64,000 nt of DNA from Monoplex corrugatus (lineage: Eukaryota > Mollusca > Gastropoda > Littorinimorpha > Ranellidae). Made by a program: the position numbers and the translations under genes. The stretch is from contig JAPXFY010000015.1 in assembly GCA_030674185.1 (NCBI GenBank), positions 18,786,989-18,850,988 on the forward strand, given 5' to 3'. How positions within the stretch are numbered: position 1 is the stretch's first letter; every line of letters starts with the position of its first letter. The notes beneath the pieces were generated by a model. The model searched no databases, was not told the DNA's origin, and saw nothing but the letters and a program-made list of their open reading frames with translations. This document shows, piece after piece, positions 57,394 to 64,000 of the stretch.

Positions 57394-57750
57394 GTTATTT
57401 TTGTTTAAAGCCCAGTGGACCAAGCAGAGCCATATCAGGGCTATAACCGGTTCAAATTACATACAATACTTAAAACAGGAAATTAAAAGGAGCAGAAAAT
57501 TAAGTACACATATCAATTTACCACACAGGGCATTAAAAAAAAACATACCTGAAGACAATTTTAAACATTATTAAGGACACTAAAACATATATACAAACGA
57601 GCCTGAATTATCTGAAATTCCTTCCACATATCTCGCTTCCCTAAAGCCAAAAATGCACTTAATATAAGTACCCAATTGTCAATACTAGGAGAAAGTATAC
57701 AACACTTCATCGAACACATAAAGGTGAATGGACCAGCAAGTGAATGTTAA
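57394..57750 (+). repeat. Dispersed repeat A, internally deleted copy
   Basis: TTGTTTAAAGCCCAGTGGAC, GCCATATCAGGGCTATAACC, then a jump from CACATATCAATTTA to CCACACAGGGCATTAAAAAA, then the usual continuation to CACATAAAGGTGAATGGACC. Confidence 0.75.
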
Positions 57751-58025
57751 AGAATTTAGAAGAGAAATATAAAGAAAATATATTCTTTTAATCTAATGAA
57801 GTAATCTTGTGTGGTTCCAGTATCTATCAAGAGAATGACGGACAGGAAACACACTGTCAAGGAAAGTAAATGTGAATATATTGTTACAGCCCCAAGAGAG
57901 GAAAAGCAAGATAGTCTCCCTTGCAAATCTAAAAAAACAGAAGACCAACTAGATTTTTTCCTCAACAGAATGAACTGTGTGGTCTAAAGTAAAAAAAAAA
58001 AAAAAACAAGAAAGAAACCTCTGAG
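57751..58025. repeat. Repeat G copy and A-run
   Basis: GGAAAGTAAATGTGAATATA then TTGTTACAGCCCCAAGAGAG and TAGTCTCCCTTGCAAA recall 47395-47480. An A-run follows at about 57990-58005. Confidence 0.5.
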
Positions 58026-58135
58026 GTTCAGGTTCAGGTTCATACTGCTTATAGCCCAGCCAACTACTACAGCCATATCAGGGCTAACACCATGTCAAAA
58101 ATGACACCCAGGTTAAGATTAAAAAAAATAAAACA
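58026..58135 (+). repeat. Dispersed repeat E
   Basis: GGTTCATACTGCTTATAGCC, AGCCATATCAGGGCTAACAC and CACCCAGGTTAAGAT match the copy at 37565-37660. Confidence 0.7.
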
Positions 58136-58169
58136 AAAAAGCCGTTAACTTCTGAGGAAGACAACCCAA

Positions 58170-58218
58170 ACACACACACACACACACACACAGTGACACA
58201 CACACACACACACACAGA
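58170..58218. repeat. (AC)n microsatellite
   Basis: Short AC tract with one GTG interruption. Confidence 0.9.
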
Positions 58219-58670
58219 GAAAAGAAAGAAGTCTGCTGGTGGCTGGGTAATAGTTCAAAGAGCACATATCACTGTTTAGGTCCTCCAATGGGAAGGTCCT
58301 ATGTTTCCAAAGCAGATGAAATTTTCATTCTGTAAAGAACTTGTCAGACCTGATGCCTGGGATACTGAGAGGAGAGGTACCTCCACACACATACTTATGC
58401 AGAACAAGCCACCCAAACTAATGGTAGCAGAACTCCACACAGTGTAAAGACATCACTTAAGCAACAACCACAGCTCCAAAAAAGGTAAAGAAAAGATTCT
58501 GAGACATAAGCATAAGGAAAATACATTCTTTTAATCTGGGAAAGCAATCTTCAGTGTTTCAAGGTTTACAAAAACAAAGTTGTTGTCAGGGAGACAATAC
58601 TGTCAAGTAAAGTAAATGGAAATACATTGTTACAGGCCCATGAGAGTGGGAGCAAGGTTGTCTCCCTTTT
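58219..58670. other. Unassigned sequence with a repeat G copy at its end
   Basis: AAAGTAAATGGAAATACATT then GTTACAGGCCCATGAGAG at about 58605-58675 belongs to repeat G. The rest is not recognised. Confidence 0.35.
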
Positions 58671-58735
58671 AGGTTCAGGTATGTATTGTTTACAGCCCAG
58701 CCGACTACTAGAGCCATATCAGAGCTAACACCTCC
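58671..58735 (+). repeat. Dispersed repeat E, short copy
   Basis: AGGTATGTATTGTTTACAGC, CCAGCCGACTACTAGAGCCA and TATCAGAGCTAACACC. Confidence 0.65.
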
Positions 58736-59257
58736 CTTGCATAGGTAACATCCAGCAAGTCACAGCTGTCAGACAGCAGATGGCCTTCAGATAAGGAGAT
58801 TAGCAGCAAAATAAACCAAGACCAATAAATAGTCCTATATTGACTGACCATGGTTTCTATCAAGACGGGGTGGTATATTTGGCAAAGCAACATCTAAAAA
58901 AAATACCCTGTATGATGGAGCCATCAGGTGTTAAGGGCCACCTAAAATCCTAGCCCACTACATTCACAGAATAGATTTTTTGCCTATGAGCTACTGTTAA
59001 GAACAGAAAGGCTTGAAGGTGCCTTTTAACAAACCATGCAGTATTACTCAAACGTCTACATAGCATCTAAATCAGTTGAAAATGGTTCTCATCCATTGGG
59101 ACCCTCCATGGTGGAGCAGCACCAAGTCCTGAATCAAAACAGAATCCACACTCAGCTACAGAAGGTCCCTCCTATATTCTTGAAACACATGGGAATACTG
59201 GAGGAAAACTACTGTTTGCACTATGACACAAAAATTACCCATCCAGCAGAGACCTTT
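58736..59257. other. Unassigned sequence
   Basis: Plus-strand decayed-looking coding text (KHMGILEENYCLHYDTKITH) begins near 59150 and continues after the 54-bp insertion at 59269. No family is recognised. Confidence 0.3.
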
Positions 59258-59268
59258 CATAGTCATGT

Positions 59269-59322
59269 TCGGGTTCATGTTGCTTATAGCCCAACTGACT
59301 ACGACTGCCATATCAGGGCTAA
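59269..59322 (+). mobile_element. 54-bp repeat E insertion with target duplication
   Basis: Contains TTCATGTTGCTTATAGCCCA and GCCATATCAGGGCTAA and is bounded by CATAGTCATGT at 59258-59268 and 59323-59333, an exact 11-bp duplication. The surrounding text reads through if the insertion is removed. Confidence 0.7.
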
Positions 59323-59333
59323 CATAGTCATGT

Positions 59334-59950
59334 GCTGGAATGTAGAAAGGGTCACAAACAAGAAAAAATGTAGAAAGGGTCACAAACAAGAAAACCTAGC
59401 TGAGCATATACTATATGAGAACAACAACAAAGCCAAAGTCACCAATGAAGAAATTGGGAAGATTTCTGATTGGGAAACAAGCAGCCAATGAAACTGCTAA
59501 GAGCTATGTTGTCAACATCAGACAGGCCCACAACAAAATACAGAACCATGCCCTCAGATTCATCTATCCAAAAAGAAAAACTGGAGACATTTACAGGAAT
59601 CCAGCTTCCAAGCCTGACAAGGAAAGCAAGAACAAGATGCTGGCTTAAAAATCTTCAGCGTTTGAAGATCATCCCTTTCAGCAGAAGTTGAACTGTCTCT
59701 CCAAAAATCGCCTGAAACAGAGCAGCTTTGTCTATGACAGCAAGAGTTTACCAGGGCAACGTCAGCAAGCTGTGAAGAAATACATTTCACCATGTCCTTT
59801 GTAACTGCCAGAACTGTGGATAACAGAACAGCTAGAAACTGAAATCCACACACACACAATGAACTGATCATATTCCAATTCAGTTACTAAGTTATTAAGT
59901 AACAGTATAACATGGTCAATAACAAACCAAAACCCCTATTACATTTTAAG
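59334..59950. other. Unassigned sequence; 3' UTR side of AAR2
   Basis: A 30-bp tandem pair (AATGTAGAAAGGGTCACAAA) lies at 59338-59395. Plus-strand frames to 59830 look like a decayed reading frame but are unassigned. The minus strand immediately below 59950 would be AAR2 3' UTR; no clear poly(A) signal was seen. Confidence 0.35.
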
Positions 59951-60707
59951 TCATTCCACAACAACTGGAGCAAAATCATCAGGTTCAGATGTAAAGTCCC
60001 AGTTAAACTTTTCCGTCAGGTGCTGCCTAAATTTTAACCCCCGTGATCTCAATGTTGCATCAACATCCTGTGAGTCCAAATTGGAGAAGAACTCCTGAAG
60101 AGTGGAAGTAAGAAAATTGTTCTGGCTCACAATGTCCACAAAGAAGTCTTTGGGGATCTCCCGGATCTGGAAATGCAGCATACCAATAAAGTCAATGAAC
60201 AGGTTGGGAAGCGCCAGCACAGCAGAGTCACTGGTACACAAGATATGCACCAGCCATTTCCACTGTTCAAATGAGTCATAATTCTGCCCAACCAAAAAGC
60301 AGATGAAAGCAAACTGCACTTCCCCAAGAATGCCAGCTGGGTTGTCTGCATAGCTGTTCTTCAGCATCAAATCCAGCTGGTAAGAAGAGTCGATACTGAA
60401 CTTAGTGATCTCTGCAGGGCTGGCCCCATCAGGGTACTTCTGTTTGGGGATCTTGCTGTAACGAATCTTGGTGCCCTCCACTGCTTTCATCTTGGGAAGC
60501 TTGTCCTCCAGTGAACTGTGCTGATGTCTGTCGGCTGTTGTTTTCTCCGTCTCCATGGCTTCTATTTCTGCATCCCGTTTTCGTGATTCTGAAGTGCTGG
60601 GTTCCGAGACGAACTGGGCCATGGAGCAGATGGCGCCGCACTCGGGCTGAAGACTAAGGGCAATGTCAGCGGTAATATGTTTGGTGAGGGATACCCACTT
60701 CTTGTAA
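59951..60707 (-). CDS. AAR2: AAR2 splicing factor homologue, terminal exon
   Basis: The minus strand encodes the C-terminal two-thirds of AAR2 in one exon: 251 codons, stop TGA at 59953-59951. Matches to the family are close: KKWVSLTKHITADIA, GTKIRYSKIPKQKYPDGASP, AEITKFSIDSSYQLDLML, LGEVQFAFICFLVGQNYDSF, DFFVDIVSQNNFLTSTLQ, DATLRSRGLKFRQHLTEKF, WDFTSEPDDFAPVVVE. AAR2 is a U5 snRNP assembly factor. In yeast it binds Prp8 and keeps Brr2 off until U5 matures in the nucleus. The exon starts after TGTGTTTGCAG (acceptor at 60709-60708), with one base completing a split codon. The ATG a few codons upstream lies in the intron and is rejected. The central EAMETEKTTADRHQHS linker is lineage-specific. 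N-terminal exons are not in the window and must lie beyond 64000. No disabling change was seen, so the gene is probably functional. Confidence 0.95.
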
Positions 60708-60709
60708 CT

Positions 60710-61035
60710 GCAAACACACATGGCAAACATCAATCAGCAGGTACATGACTTGTTCAATAAACTGATCTGACAGAAAAATATTGTCAACATAATTACCGAG
60801 GCATAATGACATTACTACCTTTCAAACTTTTTTTTTTTTTCTTACAGCGTTCCAATGTTTCTAATATTCATGCATGCATGCTGCTTTTGTCCACATTGTG
60901 CTGGCAATATGTTGTTGCACAGTCTGCATACTCCACTTGCAGTGGGCACACATACTGAGTATTTTCAGTTTTCCATAAGCCAGCCACTAACAAGACTTTT
61001 AAAGGACCTTCAACATGCATATTTGATATTTTGTA
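60710..61035 (-). other. AAR2 intron, start of visible part
   Basis: Directly upstream (minus strand) of the AAR2 terminal exon; a T-run lies at 60828-60840. No exon recognised. The intron appears to extend at least 3.3 kb to the window edge. Confidence 0.55.
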
Positions 61036-61039
61036 TGTA

Positions 61040-61265
61040 TATATAATACACAGGAGAAGGGTTAAGCACTGGCAGGTCTGACCGCATGTTGAACTAGGAG
61101 GTAGTAAATCTCCATCCTTTACCCACCAGGCAGAGGTGTCTAAGCAGACTGAACCCACGACCTTCTGACGTTTACCTATCCAGCTACACAGGTTCACCTC
61201 TAGCTCAATAAAATGTTGTGCCTGTGGCCTCCAGTCAATCCAGCCATGACTAGGGCCTCCAGTCC
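61040..61265 (-). repeat. tRNA-derived SINE H, minus strand
   Basis: The minus strand reads GTGTAGCTGGATAGGTAAAC, AGAAGGTCGTGGGTTCAGTC (a degenerate box B), TGGTGGGTAAAGGATGGAGA, and AACATGCGGTCAGACCTGCC then AGTGCTTAACCC. This is the head and first half of the SINE seen at 61495-61700. Confidence 0.65.
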
Positions 61266-61494
61266 CTCTACCCACAACCAGGTAAGTGACTTGGTTCAGG
61301 TTTGGAAAAGTAAATCAGCAAGAGAGAAAGACGATGGCACCACCCATAAAATGCTGGTCAGAGAAAATGTGAAATTTACACCTAACTACTCTACAACCTC
61401 AAGGTCTGGGGACAACCTCTGCCTATACATGCTACTCTAAGAAAAACAAAAATCACATACAATTGCAACATGCATACTAACCCTAAGCAAAATA
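61266..61494. other. Unassigned sequence
   Basis: No feature recognised. Confidence 0.25.
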
Positions 61495-61700
61495 TTTGCT
61501 GCTGGTTCAGTGCAAATAGCACATAGTGGGTAAGACACTGACTTCCAATTGGAAAGTTCGAGTTCCATCCTGCATGGGTTGCACTTGGCAGGTAAAGAGT
61601 GGAGATTTGTCAAACTCCTTGGTCAAGATATGTGTAGGCCTGATACCTAACACCTCCTATGTTACATATGTATATAGAACATAAGATACACACATGTTGT
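61495..61700 (+). repeat. tRNA-derived SINE H, plus strand, head and body
   Basis: Head with a box-A-like TAGTGGGTAAG (about 61525) and box-B-like AGTTCGAGTTCC (about 61557), then TTGGCAGGTAAAGAGTGGAG and GTAGGCCTGATACCTAA. The body resembles a SINE I remember from caenogastropod genomes. Confidence 0.65.
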
Positions 61701-61704
61701 TGTT

Positions 61705-62215
61705 GTTATTGTTGTTGTTGTTTAAAACCAAGCCAACTGCGTAGAGCCACATCTGGGCTATAACCACTTCAAAACATACACAAGCAGCCAACACATTTCA
61801 ATGCATTCACACACATAATCTAAGGACATGCCCCTGGCATTGACCATTCCATCCAATTTACCACACAAGGGATTTAAAAAAACATACCTGAATACAAATT
61901 TAAATATAACTACGGAAACTAAAAACATATATAAAAACAGACCTAAATTACCTAAAACTGCTTCCGCAAATCTCATATCCTTAGAGCCAAAAATGCACTT
62001 AACACATGTACCCAATTATCAATCCTAAAAGAAAGTAATGTAAGACTTTATTGAACACATACAGGTCAACGGCCGAGCAAGGCAGAAAATTATAGGAAGA
62101 AATGACAGAAAGCAAAGAGGGTAGAAAGAAACAAAGAGTGACAGAAAAGAGGAAATTTCTAGCACAGAATTTCCAGGAGGGGATACTATTTATACTAGGG
62201 GAGAGACTCCTCCTA
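61705..62215 (+). repeat. Dispersed repeat A, near full copy
   Basis: (TTG)n tract, TTTAAAACCAAGCCAACTGC, TTCAATGCATTCACACACAT, GGCATTGACCATTCCATCCA, AAAAATGCACTTAACACATG, CATACAGGTCAACGG and the end ATACTATTTATACTAGGGG. Confidence 0.75.
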
Positions 62216-62405
62216 ACTCCTTGATCAAATTCATATTGCTAAAGAACACCCCTTGTGTTACATATGTTTCTAGAACATCAGATACACACATATTAAAGAT
62301 CCTGTGAGTCATGTCAGTGTTCACTGTCTTACAGAAACAATAAAACCACCCAGCATGCACATGTACTAGAATAAGCAGACTGTGATTAACACAATGATTG
62401 CACAA
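62216..62405 (+). repeat. SINE H, 3' body
   Basis: TCAGATACACACATATTAAA, GATCCTGTGAGTCATGTCAG and CACCCAGCATGCACATGTAC continue the SINE H body. About 45 bp at 62260-62305 repeat 61655-61700 imperfectly, so two overlapping SINE copies lie around repeat A. Confidence 0.6.
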
Positions 62406-62464
62406 TGTGGGCTAAACAACATGCCTACACACATTCGAGAAAAATCTTGCTCAAAACAGGTAAG

Positions 62465-62555
62465 TACAAGTTCATATTGCTTATAGCCCAGCTGACTACT
62501 AGAGCCATATAAGGGCTAACACCATGTCAAAGACCACAACCCAGTTAAGATAAAA
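62465..62555 (+). repeat. Dispersed repeat E
   Basis: AAGTTCATATTGCTTATAGC, CCAGCTGACTACTAGAGCCA and GGGCTAACACCATGTCAAAG. Confidence 0.7.
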
Positions 62556-62798
62556 GAGCTCGGAACTGATACACACACACAGAGTACAGAACACATATGA
62601 ACAGGCCTCATGGCAAAGCTGAAAGCTTGAGCGCTTGTGTCTGCATCACAGATGATTCTATATGGAATACATGTGGAATATGTCATCTACAGTTTGAGAA
62701 GACCCTAGATATGAGTTTCCAAGTTTGAGAACAACAGGACAACTGCTGCAGGCGATTACGACTTCAAAATGTGGGTCTCAACTTTCAAACCTATAGTG

Positions 62799-63474
<676 letters not shown>

Positions 63475-63640
63475 TATCCTACATGATGTACACAGAAAAG
63501 GGAATTTTGGCAATGGCAGGTCAGCGCACCAGGGAGATAAGAAAAACATCCACCCATTATCTGCAAGAAAGACATGTCTAGGCAGATCAAATCCAACGTT
63601 TACCCACTGGTCCACTGTGAACATCATTAGAAAAGAAATG
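63475..63640 (-). repeat. SINE H, decayed minus-strand copy
   Basis: The minus strand reads CAGTGGGTAAACGTTGG, AATGGGTGGATGTTTTTCTT, ATCTCCCTGGTGCGCTGACC, TGCCATTGCC and CCCTTTTCTGTGTACATCAT, the same order as the SINE H body. Confidence 0.55.
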
Positions 63641-63771
63641 TGTTGTACACTGATTAGCCACAATGAATCTACCAACATAGGATTGCTGATTATGAACATG
63701 ACAGTGAACATGAAAACAGCATCCCAAAAACCATTAAAATCTGTTTTTTAAAATGTTTTGCATGATATATA

Positions 63772-63960
<189 letters not shown>

Positions 63961-64000
63961 GTCACAACCAGATTCAGTGATATTCTTAGCCCCCTAACTC

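Noticed and set aside
60708..60733. AAR2 start at the ATG at 60733
   Set aside because: The codons before the conserved KKW segment do not match AAR2, and a TGTTTGCAG acceptor separates them. The true start is in an upstream exon.

Overview
The window is a repeat-dominated stretch of an animal nuclear genome, most likely a mollusc and probably a marine snail. The evidence is a spliceosomal protein gene of metazoan type (AAR2), GT-AG introns, long AC/TG and AAT microsatellites, and a mixture of RTE-, CR1- and R2-type LINEs, tRNA-derived SINEs, Tc1 and Gypsy elements. One SINE body also resembles a family I remember from caenogastropods. The AAR2 assignment is firm; the organism call is inference.

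Layout. 0-6.4 kb: simple repeats, then an R2-superfamily LINE with a restriction-like endonuclease. It is bounded by two copies of a tRNA-headed SINE and inserted as one block into an older dispersed repeat (called repeat A here). 7.4-8.6 kb: a 67-bp minisatellite split by a LINE 3' end. 10.6-21.1 kb: three decayed LINE fragments, a TTAA-flanked MITE, and copies of dispersed repeats A, B, C and D. 21.4-27.4 kb: a 21-bp satellite whose unit is a 21-bp slice of the 67-bp minisatellite, lying in inverted orientation to it. 27.4-32 kb: three more tandem arrays (about 59, 38 and 48 bp) around a possible 51-bp exon. 32.3-42.7 kb: two fold-back elements, two RTE-like LINE fragments on the minus strand, and repeat copies. 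43.2-46.5 kb: two nearly identical, apparently intact Tc1-like transposons in opposite orientation, 60 bp apart. 48.5-55.8 kb: a Gypsy LTR retrotransposon inside a LINE inside a 44-bp minisatellite. 56-60.7 kb, minus strand: the last exon of an unidentified gene, with a possible upstream exon, then the large terminal exon of AAR2. 61-64 kb: SINEs and microsatellites, probably AAR2 intron or upstream DNA; the AAR2 N-terminal exons are not in the window.

The only confident host protein-coding sequence is AAR2 (about 0.75 kb). A 180-bp exon at 56.0 kb is probably real. The Tc1 transposases are the only long intact mobile-element ORFs; all LINE and LTR reading frames are broken. Most other long open frames come from tandem repeats whose unit length is a multiple of three. 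Repeat names A to I are working labels for sequences seen more than once in this window, not database names.
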